This document shows positions 1-5,668 of a DNA stretch of 8,152 bases, in pieces. Origin of the DNA: Pseudomonadota bacterium (GTDB taxonomy: Bacteria; Pseudomonadota; Gammaproteobacteria; Pseudomonadales; Oleiphilaceae); assembly GCA_023430625.1 (NCBI GenBank), contig JAEZAA010000069.1:1-8152 (forward strand), given 5' to 3'. Under the pieces are notes generated by a model. The model was not told where the DNA came from. It did not search any database and saw only the letters and a program-made list of their open reading frames with translations. The translations under genes were made by a program, and so were the position numbers. The number at the start of each line of letters is the position of its first letter. Positions within the stretch are counted from its first letter, which is position 1.

Positions 1-176
1 GCCTGGATCATCTCGCGTGCCTGCTGCGCCGTGCTGGCGCCCAGGCCGATAGAGCCGAGCGCACCGGCATTCGACACCGCCGCCGCCAGTTGCGGCGTGG
101 ACACGCCCACCATGGGGGCTTGAATGATGGGATGCTGAATCGTCAGGCGTGCCAGTATCTGCTCGGTCGGATTCAT
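1..176 (-). CDS. Nitronate monooxygenase-like FMN enzyme, N-terminal part only (cut by window edge)
   Basis: Only the first 58 codons are in the window; the gene continues past the left edge. Translation gives MNPTEQILARLTIQHPIIQA followed by PMVGVSTPQLAAAVSNAGAL and then GSIGLGAST. The PIIQAPM start of the first barrel strand, the T-P-x-L-A-A-A-V-S-N-A-G helix and the GSIG strand are the hallmark N-terminus of the nitronate monooxygenase / 2-nitropropane dioxygenase TIM-barrel family. That family binds FMN and oxidises alkyl nitronates, and it also includes FabK-type enoyl reductases, so the substrate cannot be fixed from this fragment. The ATG is supported by an AGAGG-like ribosome site about 9 bases upstream. 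The gene is divergent from the di-iron protein at 331, with about 150 bp between them. Family assignment is firm; the exact reaction is inferred. Confidence 0.85.
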   Translation of the reverse strand, partial: MNPTEQILARLTIQHPIIQAPMVGVSTPQLAAAVSNAGALGSIGLGASTAQQAREMIQ

Positions 177-330
177 GGAAGTGCCTCTTGAATGATGTCC
201 GGTGACTCATGCTGGTTTGACGATTGCTGGCGAGACTTCGCGAACATTCCGTCGTAGAGTAACAAGGTCCGGGAATGGCATTTGCCACCAGGGTAAGAGC
301 AAATCATACGAATAAGAAGAGAAAATCAGC

Positions 331-1221
331 ATGAATGCGAGCCTGAAACATCCCATCACGCCTCGGGAAGGTTTGGACTTCCAACTGGATGAATCCATCC
401 CCCGTTATTGGTTCGACAACGATGCCTTCAAGACCCGCTTCATGGAATCGATCTTCGTATCCTTTCCCGCCGGCGAACGTTACTTCATGACCTCCGTGCG
501 ACGGTTTCGCGACCGCATCACTGATCCGGTTTTGCAGGAGGAGGTACAGGCGTTCAATCGTCAGGAGGCGCAGCACGGCATCGTGCACGGTCGCTTCAAT
601 GATTTGCTGCGCCAGCGCGGCCTGCCGATTGATGAGGTGGAACGCGCCTTGTCACGCCGCCTGGACCGGCTGACCCAGAAGGCGTCGCCAGAGTTCAACC
701 TGGCGGTCACCGCCGCCTGCGAACACGTCACCGCGCTGATGGCGGAGATCTTCTACGCACGTGAAGATCTTTTGCACAAGGCGGACTATCGCGTGCGGGC
801 CATGCTCGCCTGGCATGCCATGGAAGAAATGGAGCACAAGTCCGTTGCCTTCGACGTTCTGCAGAAGGTTGCAGGTGTCGGAAACGGCAAGCGGGCGTTG
901 GCGATGTTGATGTTCAGCATCCTGTTCGTGTACTACCGGGTGCGCGATACCAATCAGTTCCTGCAGGCCGATGGCATCAGCCCGAGCGAGCGGCGCGCCA
1001 TGATGCGCAAGGGCCTCTGGTGGGCGTTTGGCCGCAAGGGCGTGTTCTCCTCCATGCTCAAGCCCTGGCTGGCGTATTTCCGTCCTGGCTTTCATCCCTG
1101 GCAGCAGGCGGTGTTGCCGGAGTTCGACCGCTGGATGGCGGTGTATGGCGAAACCGGCGACCCCATTGCCGCCGCCGAGGCGTTGTTTACGACTAGTCAG
1201 GCCTCAGGAGTTGTTCCGTAA
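331..1221 (+). CDS. Ferritin-like di-iron protein of the 'predicted metal-dependent hydrolase' family (PF10118-like)
   Basis: A 296-residue protein that I recognise as the widespread bacterial family named 'predicted metal-dependent hydrolase'. To my knowledge no reaction is established for it. The sequence shows the helical-bundle metal-ligand pattern of ferritin-like proteins. E49 lies in FPAGERYF, an E79-A-Q-H82 motif is followed by H86, CEH at 130-132 is followed by E139, and W161-H162 leads to E166-M-E-H169. Two ExxH motifs plus two isolated glutamates are what a carboxylate-bridged di-iron site needs. That makes an oxygen-dependent oxidoreductase at least as plausible as a hydrolase. 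A hydrophobic stretch at about 190-201 (LAMLMFSILFVYY) could be a buried helix or a membrane-contacting segment. No signal peptide is seen, so it is probably cytosolic. The ATG follows a weak GAAGAG-like ribosome site. It stands alone, divergent from the nitronate monooxygenase-like gene. Family call is strong; activity is unknown. Confidence 0.88.
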   Translation: MNASLKHPITPREGLDFQLDESIPRYWFDNDAFKTRFMESIFVSFPAGERYFMTSVRRFRDRITDPVLQEEVQAFNRQEAQHGIVHGRFNDLLRQRGLPIDEVERALSRRLDRLTQKASPEFNLAVTAACEHVTALMAEIFYAREDLLHKADYRVRAMLAWHAMEEMEHKSVAFDVLQKVAGVGNGKRALAMLMFSILFVYYRVRDTNQFLQADGISPSERRAMMRKGLWWAFGRKGVFSSMLKPWLAYFRPGFHPWQQAVLPEFDRWMAVYGETGDPIAAAEALFTTSQASGVVP

Positions 1222-1235
1222 GCAGCCGTACGGAA
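1214..1235 (+). repeat. Small hairpin spanning the stop codon of the di-iron protein gene
   Basis: TTCCGTA (1214-1220) and TACGGAA (1229-1235) are exact inverted copies around an 8-base loop, and the TAA stop codon sits at the top of the left arm. No run of T follows, so this is not a standard intrinsic terminator. It may be a 3'-end stabilising structure or a chance repeat. Confidence 0.35.
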
Positions 1236-1263
1236 GGAACGCTGGGGCAGCGGCACGATGTAT

Positions 1264-1293
1264 TTGCATCCGCCACATCTCATTCGGTAGTAT
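1264..1293 (+). promoter_or_regulatory. Possible sigma-70 promoter of the parD-like/map unit
   Basis: TTGCAT (1264-1269) and TAGTAT (1288-1293) are separated by 18 bases; each matches the consensus in four of six positions. The proposed -10 box overlaps the first bases of the palindrome at 1290-1306, as would be expected if a protein bound there blocked transcription. The match is modest and the call rests mostly on position. Confidence 0.35.
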
Positions 1294-1306
1294 ACGAAAC
1301 GTATAC
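1290..1306. promoter_or_regulatory. Perfect palindrome GTATACG-AAA-CGTATAC, likely operator of the parD-like/map unit
   Basis: Seven-base arms GTATACG and CGTATAC are exact inverted copies around AAA. The site lies 22 bases upstream of the preferred start of the ParD-like gene and next to its ribosome site. Ribbon-helix-helix proteins bind short inverted or direct repeats as pairs of dimers and commonly repress their own operons. I therefore infer that the ParD-like protein binds here. No second copy of the full palindrome was noticed in the window. A binding site for an unlinked TetR- or GntR-type regulator is the alternative. Confidence 0.6.
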
Positions 1307-1317
1307 GGTTTGTAGGT

Positions 1318-1323
1318 GAGAGG
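1318..1323 (+). promoter_or_regulatory. Ribosome binding site favouring the GTG at 1329
   Basis: GAGAGG lies five bases before the GTG at 1329. The in-frame GTG at 1323 would overlap this site and has only AGGTGA three bases upstream, which is too close. Confidence 0.5.
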
Positions 1324-1328
1324 TGGCT

Positions 1329-1598
1329 GTGGGTATCGTCAAAATTTCCGAGGGCATGCACGAGAATTTGCGTGTTGCCAGTAATGCGCTGTGCCGGTCG
1401 ATCAACGCCCAGGCGGAGCATTGGATGCGCATCGGCATGCTGGCCGAGTTGCACCCTGATCTGAGTCACAGCGAAATCTGTCGCCTGCTGGTGCGAGCCG
1501 AACAGTCGGGCGGGCTGGATCTACAGAAGCTTGCCAACTGCACGGACCTGGCCCAAAGCGTTGAAGTTGGCTCGGTGAGGGCGGCGTCCAATGACTAA
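1329..1598 (+). CDS. ParD-like ribbon-helix-helix protein (antitoxin-type)
   Basis: An 89-residue protein if read from the GTG at 1329, or 91 from the GTG at 1323. The 1329 start is preferred because of its ribosome site and because MGIVKIS is, as I recall, the usual start of this family. The layout is a ribbon-helix-helix fold: strand GIVKIS (2-7), first helix about 9-25 (MHENLRVASNALCRSI) and second helix about 27-42 (NAQAEHWMRIGMLAEL). A further helix follows at about 46-58 (LSHSEICRLLVRAEQ), then a polar tail. The residues match the ParD-like antitoxin family (PF11903 type). Proteins of this fold bind DNA as dimers through the strand, and antitoxins use the C-terminus to hold a partner toxin. 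No ParE or other small toxin is next to it. Instead its last 8 bp overlap the start of a methionine aminopeptidase gene, so the two are translationally coupled. It probably represses its own operon through the palindrome at 1290-1306. Family call is good; whether it is an antitoxin, a plain autorepressor or a partner of the aminopeptidase is open. Confidence 0.8.
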   Translation: MGIVKISEGMHENLRVASNALCRSINAQAEHWMRIGMLAELHPDLSHSEICRLLVRAEQSGGLDLQKLANCTDLAQSVEVGSVRAASND

Positions 1599-2382
1599 CA
1601 AGATTGTGATTCACTCGCCCGCCGATATCGAAATGTCCCGCAAGGCCGGCAAACTGGCGGCTGAGGTACTGGCCATGATCACGCCCTACGTCAAACCGGG
1701 TGTGACCACCGATGAACTCGACCGGATCTGCCATGACTATATCGTCAACGTGCAGCAGGCGATCCCGGCCAACGTGGGCTATCACGGCTTTCCCAAAACC
1801 GTCTGTACCTCGGTCAACCATGTGGTGTGCCACGGCATTCCGTCGGACAAGGTGCTGAAGGCAGGCGATATCGTTAATATCGACGTCGCGGTGATCAAGG
1901 ATGGCTGGTTTGGCGATACCAGCCGCATGTACTTCGTCGGCGAGCCCAAGCCCCACGTCAAGCGCCTGGTCGACACCACCTATGAAGCAATGGCCGCGGG
2001 CATCCGCGCGGTACGGCCCGGTGCCACCCTGGGCGATATTGGTTATGCCATCCAGACCGTCGCGCACCGTGAAGGCTACAGTGTGGTCCGCGATTTCTGC
2101 GGCCACGGCATCGGCAAGGTGTATCACGATGAACCGCAGGTGCTGCATTACGGCCGCCCGGGCGAAGGTATGAAGCTGAAGACCGGCATGATCTTCACCA
2201 TCGAACCCATGATCAACGCCGGCAAGCACCAGGTCAGGATGTTGGGTGACGGCTGGACCGTGATCACCAAGGACCGCTCCCTGTCGGCCCAGTGGGAACA
2301 CATGGTGACGGTGACGGAAGACGGGTTCGAAGTGCTGACGCCCTGGCCCGAGCACTCCGACGACTATCCACCGATCAACTAG
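1591..2382 (+). CDS. map: Type I methionine aminopeptidase
   Basis: A full-length 263-residue M24-family enzyme that removes the initiator methionine from nascent proteins at the ribosome when the second residue is small. All five dinuclear-metal ligands are present: D98 (NIDVAV), D109 (GDTS), H172 (GHGIG), E205 (TIEP) and E236 (QWEH). The active-site histidines H81 (CHGIP) and H179 (YHDEP) are also kept, so the enzyme should be catalytically competent. No zinc-finger N-terminal extension is seen. The start ATG lies inside the end of the ParD-like gene (ATGACTAA overlap), with GAGGG nine bases upstream. Housekeeping map genes usually sit near rpsB-tsf. This copy is instead tied to a ribbon-helix-helix regulator, so it may be a second copy under separate control. 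That is inferred, as the rest of the genome is not visible. The C-terminus, PPIN and stop, lies in a tandem repeat that continues past the stop. Confidence 0.95.
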   Translation: MTNKIVIHSPADIEMSRKAGKLAAEVLAMITPYVKPGVTTDELDRICHDYIVNVQQAIPANVGYHGFPKTVCTSVNHVVCHGIPSDKVLKAGDIVNIDVAVIKDGWFGDTSRMYFVGEPKPHVKRLVDTTYEAMAAGIRAVRPGATLGDIGYAIQTVAHREGYSVVRDFCGHGIGKVYHDEPQVLHYGRPGEGMKLKTGMIFTIEPMINAGKHQVRMLGDGWTVITKDRSLSAQWEHMVTVTEDGFEVLTPWPEHSDDYPPIN

Positions 2383-2432
2383 CCCCCGATCAACTAACCA
2401 GCGATCAACCAGCCCCTGATCAAGACCCGCAA
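2373..2432 (+). repeat. Four imperfect 15-bp tandem repeats over the map stop codon
   Basis: GATCAA recurs at 2373, 2388, 2403 and 2418, exactly 15 bases apart. The first three units read GATCAACTAGCCCCC, GATCAACTAACCAGC and GATCAACCAGCCCCT; the fourth (GATCAAGACCCGCAA) is degenerate. Because 15 is a multiple of three, the map frame would read PIN-stop, PPIN-stop, PAIN, PLIK. The stop codon is therefore duplicated in frame (TAG then TAA). This looks like slippage or tandem duplication of the gene end. It fills most of the gap between map and pykA. Confidence 0.8.
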
Positions 2433-2440
2433 CGAGCGCA

Positions 2441-2469
2441 GGGCGCCTGATTACCGAATCGGCGCGCCC
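2441..2469. terminator. Weak hairpin in the map/pykA convergent gap
   Basis: GGGCGC (2441-2446) pairs with GCGCCC (2464-2469). An inner stem pairs GATT (2449-2452) with AATC (2457-2460) around ACCG, with small internal loops between. It overlaps the pykA stop codon and follows map. No T-run lies on either side, so terminator function for either gene is only possible. Confidence 0.3.
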
Positions 2470-3899
2470 ACGCGTACGATCTTCATGGAGTTGGTCCCGC
2501 CTTGGGCGCTCACGTAGTCGCCCTTGGTGATAATCACCAAGTCACCCTCCACCACAACCCCGCGATTCACCAATTCCTGCACGGCGGCGGCATTGACGTC
2601 CTCTGGCGCGTAGTCGCTGGTGTCGAAGGCGACCGTCTGCACGCCCCGATACAGGCTCACCCGCCGCTGGGTTCGCGGATGGCGGGAAAAGGCAAAGATG
2701 GGCAGCGGCGACTTGATGCGCGACATAATCAAGGGCGTGGCGCCGGTCTCGGTCAGGCACAGAATCGCCGCGACGCCTTTCAAATGGTTGGCCGCGTACA
2801 TGGCGGAGAGGGCAATGGCCTCGTCGATGCGGGTCATCGCCTGATCGATGCGGTGCCTGGAGACCTGGGCGGATTTGTGCCGCTCCGCGCCCAGGCAGAC
2901 CCGCGCCACCGCCGCGACCGCTTCCACCGGGTATTCGCCCACGGCCGTTTCCGCCGACAGCATCACCGCATCCGTGTAATCGAGCGCCGCGTTGGCCACG
3001 TCGGAGACCTCGGCGCGGGTCGGCATCGGGCTGTGGATCATGGATTCCATCATCTGGGTCGCGGTGATCGCCACCCGGTCCAGCTTGCGGGCGCGGCTAA
3101 TCAGGTGTTTTTGCACGCCCACCAGCTCCGCATCGCCAATCTCCACCGCCAGATCGCCCCGGGCTACCATCACCGCATCGGAGGCGAGGATCACCTCGTC
3201 CAGCGCCGGCTCGTTATGCACCAGATCGGCCCGCTCGATCTTGGCGACCACACCCGCCTCCAGGCCGGCCTCTTTAAGCAGCCGGCGCGCCTCGTGCAGA
3301 TCGTCCGCCGTGCGCACGAATGACACCGCCAGATAATCCGCCTCCAGGGCCGCCGCGGTCTTGATATCGGCTTTGTCCTTCGCCGTCAGCGCCGGCGCGG
3401 ACAAACCGCCGCCTTGCTTGTTTAGGCCCTTGTTGTTGGACAGCGGCCCTCCGATCACCACCCGGCAGCGGATCTCGGTCGTTTCGACCTGTTCCACCGC
3501 CAGCTCGATCCGCCCGTCGTCCAGCAACAGCACATCGCCCGGGGCGACGTCGTTGATCAGTTGTTCGTAATCGATACCCACCCGTTCCTGGGTGCCGGCG
3601 TTTTTGTCCCAGCGGGCGTCCAGCACAAAGGGCTGGCCCTTGGTGAGGGTGACCTTGCCCTGGGCAAAGCGGGCAATCCTCAGCTTCGGCCCTTGCAGAT
3701 CCACCAGGATCGCCACGCAGCGCTGATGCTTGTGGGCCAACTCCCGGATCAGGCGCGCCCGCTCGATATGCTCCTCGGCGCTGCCATGGGAGAAGTTCAG
3801 GCGCATCACGTCCACGCCGGCATCGATTAAGGCGCCGATGGTTTCGGGGCTGCTGGTGGCGGGGCCGAGGGTGGCGATGATCTTGGTGCGTCGGAACAT
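2451..3899 (-). CDS. pykA: Pyruvate kinase, PykA (type II) class
   Basis: A 482-residue pyruvate kinase, close to the 480 of E. coli PykA and strongly alike throughout. It makes pyruvate and ATP from phosphoenolpyruvate and ADP in the last step of glycolysis, as a cytosolic tetramer. The N-terminus RRTKIIATLGPAT leads to R33-L-N-F-S37-H38, which carries phosphate- and potassium-site residues. The signature IERA contains catalytic K220 and metal ligand E222, and MVARGDL supplies metal ligand D249. ITATQMMESM (278-287) holds the threonine of the substrate loop. The B domain spans roughly 70-170 and the allosteric C domain roughly 350-482. The loop D67-L-Q-G-P-K72 has Leu, Gln and Lys where potassium-dependent enzymes have Thr, Lys and Glu. 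This is the pattern known for potassium-independent pyruvate kinases. The ATG follows an AGGGA ribosome site. The gene stands alone, convergent with map. Confidence 0.97.
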   Translation of the reverse strand: MFRRTKIIATLGPATSSPETIGALIDAGVDVMRLNFSHGSAEEHIERARLIRELAHKHQRCVAILVDLQGPKLRIARFAQGKVTLTKGQPFVLDARWDKNAGTQERVGIDYEQLINDVAPGDVLLLDDGRIELAVEQVETTEIRCRVVIGGPLSNNKGLNKQGGGLSAPALTAKDKADIKTAAALEADYLAVSFVRTADDLHEARRLLKEAGLEAGVVAKIERADLVHNEPALDEVILASDAVMVARGDLAVEIGDAELVGVQKHLISRARKLDRVAITATQMMESMIHSPMPTRAEVSDVANAALDYTDAVMLSAETAVGEYPVEAVAAVARVCLGAERHKSAQVSRHRIDQAMTRIDEAIALSAMYAANHLKGVAAILCLTETGATPLIMSRIKSPLPIFAFSRHPRTQRRVSLYRGVQTVAFDTSDYAPEDVNAAAVQELVNRGVVVEGDLVIITKGDYVSAQGGTNSMKIVRVGAPIR

Positions 3900-3941
3900 G
3901 GTGTTTCCCTGCTGGTTGGTCCGTCGGTCTGGCTTCTAGCA

Positions 3942-3968
3942 ATGATACATTGGCAGTCTCGCCGCCAA
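3942..3968 (-). promoter_or_regulatory. Possible promoter of pykA
   Basis: Read on the minus strand, TTGGCG (3963-3968) and TATCAT (3942-3947) are separated by 15 bases. TATCAT matches the -10 consensus in five of six positions, but the short spacer weakens the case. It would give a leader of roughly 35 bases. Confidence 0.35.
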
Positions 3969-4085
3969 CCCTGGAAGCTTAACCCATCCCGCGGGCCGCC
4001 TGTGAATCTCCCAGCGCGGTTTATAGATTAGGGGGCATGACTTGTTAACGCCGCGCGCCAGCGCGATGCACCTCAGGAGCCTGCC

Positions 4086-5096
4086 ATGTCCGTCAAAGCC
4101 ATTTATGTCCCGCCCAAGGGCGGCCTCGATCGTCTCAGTGTGGAAACCTGCGAGGTACCCGCACCCGGGCCCGGAGAAATCAGCGTGCGGGTGCGGGCCA
4201 GCTCCCTGAACTTTCATGACTACGGCGTCGCCAGCGGCATGATGGGGCCAAGCGAGAAGCGGATTCCCATGTCCGACGGCGCCGGCGAAGTCACGGCGGT
4301 GGGGGAGGGCGTCACCGAGTTCAAGGTGGGCGACCAGGTGGTCAGCATCTTCTTTCCCGACTGGCAGAACGGCGAGTTCAAGCAGGAAGGCTTTGGCCGG
4401 GTGCCGGGCGACGGCATTGACGGCTTCGCCCGGGAACAGGTCACCATGCCGGCAACCGCCTTCACCCACATCCCCAAAGGCTACAGCTATGCCGAGGCCG
4501 CCACCCTGACCACGGCGGGTGTCACCGCCTGGCGCGCGCTGATGGTGGACGGTGATTTGAAACCTGGCGAAACCGTGCTGGTGCAAGGCAGTGGGGGCGT
4601 CTCCATTTTCGCCCTGCAGTTCGCCCGCATGGCCGGCGCCGAGGTGATCGCCACCTCGTCAAGCGATGACAAGCTCGGCCGCCTGGAAGAGTTGGGGGCC
4701 ACGCATCTGATCAACTACCGCAAGGATCCGGAGTGGGGCAAGACGGTCCGCAAGCTGACCGACGGCCGTGGCGTGGATCACGTTATTGAAGTCGGCGGTC
4801 CCGACACGCTGCTGCAATCCATGATCGCCACCCGCATCGGTGGGCATATCGCCATGATTGGCGTGTTGAGCGGCGTGGATGCGGCCCTGCCGGTACCGCT
4901 GGCCTTAGGCCGTCAGTTGCGGATTCAGGGCTTGATCGTGGGCAGCCGTGAGCATCAGAAGGCGATGATTCGCGCCATCGAGGCCAACGAGATGCACCCG
5001 GTGATCGACCGCCATTTTCCGTTGGAGCAGATCGGCGATGCCTTCCGCTTTCAGGAGAGCAAAAAGCACTTCGGCAAGATCTGTCTGGATATCTGA
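4086..5096 (+). CDS. Zinc-free medium-chain dehydrogenase/reductase, quinone oxidoreductase-like
   Basis: A 336-residue enzyme of the medium-chain dehydrogenase/reductase superfamily. It should reduce a quinone, enone or similar carbonyl compound with NAD(P)H in the cytosol. Domains in order are a GroES-like catalytic half (about 1-125), with SLNFHDY at 40-46 and PMSDGAGEV at 61-69, then the junction LTTAGVTAW (141-149). The Rossmann half opens with V-L-V-Q167-G-S-G-G-V172. The Cys/His set that binds catalytic and structural zinc in alcohol dehydrogenases is absent, which places it with COG0604-type quinone oxidoreductases. T190-SSSDDK at the end of the second Rossmann strand lacks the acidic residue typical of NAD-specific members, so NADPH is likely; this is inference. 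AGGAG at 4075-4079, six bases before the ATG, fixes the start. It is divergent from pykA and convergent with the downstream ohr gene. The substrate is unknown. Confidence 0.9.
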   Translation: MSVKAIYVPPKGGLDRLSVETCEVPAPGPGEISVRVRASSLNFHDYGVASGMMGPSEKRIPMSDGAGEVTAVGEGVTEFKVGDQVVSIFFPDWQNGEFKQEGFGRVPGDGIDGFAREQVTMPATAFTHIPKGYSYAEAATLTTAGVTAWRALMVDGDLKPGETVLVQGSGGVSIFALQFARMAGAEVIATSSSDDKLGRLEELGATHLINYRKDPEWGKTVRKLTDGRGVDHVIEVGGPDTLLQSMIATRIGGHIAMIGVLSGVDAALPVPLALGRQLRIQGLIVGSREHQKAMIRAIEANEMHPVIDRHFPLEQIGDAFRFQESKKHFGKICLDI

Positions 5097-5108
5097 ACGC
5101 GGCGATCT

Positions 5109-5128
5109 GGCGGGCCTGGCGGCCCGCC
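5109..5128. terminator. GC-rich hairpin shared by two convergent genes
   Basis: GGCGGGCC (5109-5116) and GGCCCGCC (5121-5128) form a perfect 8-bp stem around a TGGC loop. It occupies most of the 38-base gap between the ends of the oxidoreductase gene and ohr. A symmetrical hairpin between convergent genes is a natural two-way terminator, but neither side has a T-run. Confidence 0.55.
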
Positions 5129-5134
5129 GCCGAC

Positions 5135-5551
5135 TCACTTCAGCACCAGCTCCACATTGATGTTGCCGCGTGTTGCCCGGGAATAGGGACAAACCTGGTG
5201 GGCTTTTTCCAGAAACGCCTGGGCCTGGTCGCGGGGAATATCGGGAATGGTCGCTTCCAGTTTGACCGCCAGGGTGAGGTTACCGCCGTCGTCCTTACCA
5301 AGGCCCACGGTGGCATCGATCTGGGTGCCCTTGAGTTTGACCCCGTCTTTGGAAGCCACCAGATTCAGCGCGCCATCGAAGCAGGCCGCGTAACCGCAGG
5401 CGAACAGTTGCTCGGGATTGGCTGCCGCGCCACCGGGACCACCCATGCTCTTGGGCATGGCCAGTTGCAGGTCGATGATGCCGTCATCAGTCTTCACATG
5501 GCCGTTGCGGCCACCGGTGACAGAGGCATGGGCTTCGTACATGGGTTTCAT
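5135..5551 (-). CDS. ohr: Organic hydroperoxide resistance protein Ohr, copy 1
   Basis: A 138-residue OsmC/Ohr-family thiol peroxidase that reduces organic and fatty-acid hydroperoxides, in known members using lipoyl-carrying proteins as electron donor. The catalytic pair is C57 (GYAACF) and C121 (HQVCPYS). The conserved active-site arginine R15 (GGRNG) and glutamate E47 (NPEQLF) are both present. An additional cysteine, C52 (FACGY), lies five residues before the peroxidatic one. The frame stays open upstream to 5587, but the ATG at 5551 has GGGAG six bases upstream and gives the family-typical start MKPMYEAHA. It lies last in the minus-strand series ohr-ohrR-ohr, 117 bp after ohrR. It is about three quarters identical, by my eye alignment, to copy 2 at 6226-6639. 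Function is secure. Confidence 0.95.
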   Translation of the reverse strand: MKPMYEAHASVTGGRNGHVKTDDGIIDLQLAMPKSMGGPGGAAANPEQLFACGYAACFDGALNLVASKDGVKLKGTQIDATVGLGKDDGGNLTLAVKLEATIPDIPRDQAQAFLEKAHQVCPYSRATRGNINVELVLK

Positions 5552-5557
5552 GCGGTT

Positions 5558-5562
5558 CTCCC
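5558..5562 (-). promoter_or_regulatory. Ribosome binding site fixing the start of ohr copy 1
   Basis: GGGAG on the minus strand, six bases before the ATG at 5551. The in-frame ATG at 5587 would add 12 residues that family members lack. Confidence 0.7.
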
Positions 5563-5582
5563 GAGTCGATAGGTCGAAGAGA

Positions 5583-5610
5583 CTCAACCAGGCCTCATGC
5601 GCCGGTTGAG
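5583..5610. repeat. Inverted repeat in the gap between ohrR and ohr copy 1
   Basis: CTCAACC (5583-5589) and GGTTGAG (5604-5610) are exact inverted copies, with further partial GGC/GC pairing inside the 14-base interior. In RNA from the minus strand this is a stable hairpin in the 117-base space between ohrR and ohr copy 1. No T-run follows. It could be an attenuator, an RNA-processing site that sets different levels of the two products, or an operator. Confidence 0.45.
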
Positions 5611-5668
5611 CCAGATACTACCTTCAACTCTGGAATCCCGTGCTCTACCTTTCAAGGCAATCTGCGGG

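Noticed and set aside
217..245. TTGACG as the -35 box of a promoter for the di-iron protein gene
   Set aside because: No acceptable -10 box lies 16-18 bases downstream; the sequence there is GC-rich.
1402..2355. Long open frame on the minus strand opposite the aminopeptidase gene
   Set aside because: It is an antisense shadow. The plus strand encodes an aminopeptidase with all catalytic residues, and the minus product is His/Asp-rich with no family features.
1329..2382. Classical type II ParDE toxin-antitoxin locus
   Set aside because: The second gene is a methionine aminopeptidase with intact catalytic residues, not a ParE/RelE-type toxin, and no other small toxin gene is nearby.
2502..3323. 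Long open frame on the plus strand opposite pyruvate kinase
   Set aside because: His/Arg/Gly-rich composition typical of an antisense reading of a GC-rich gene; pyruvate kinase on the other strand is unmistakable.
3936..4586. 216-codon open frame on the minus strand over the oxidoreductase start
   Set aside because: Antisense to the well-supported oxidoreductase gene; low-complexity His/Gly product and no ribosome site that I could see.
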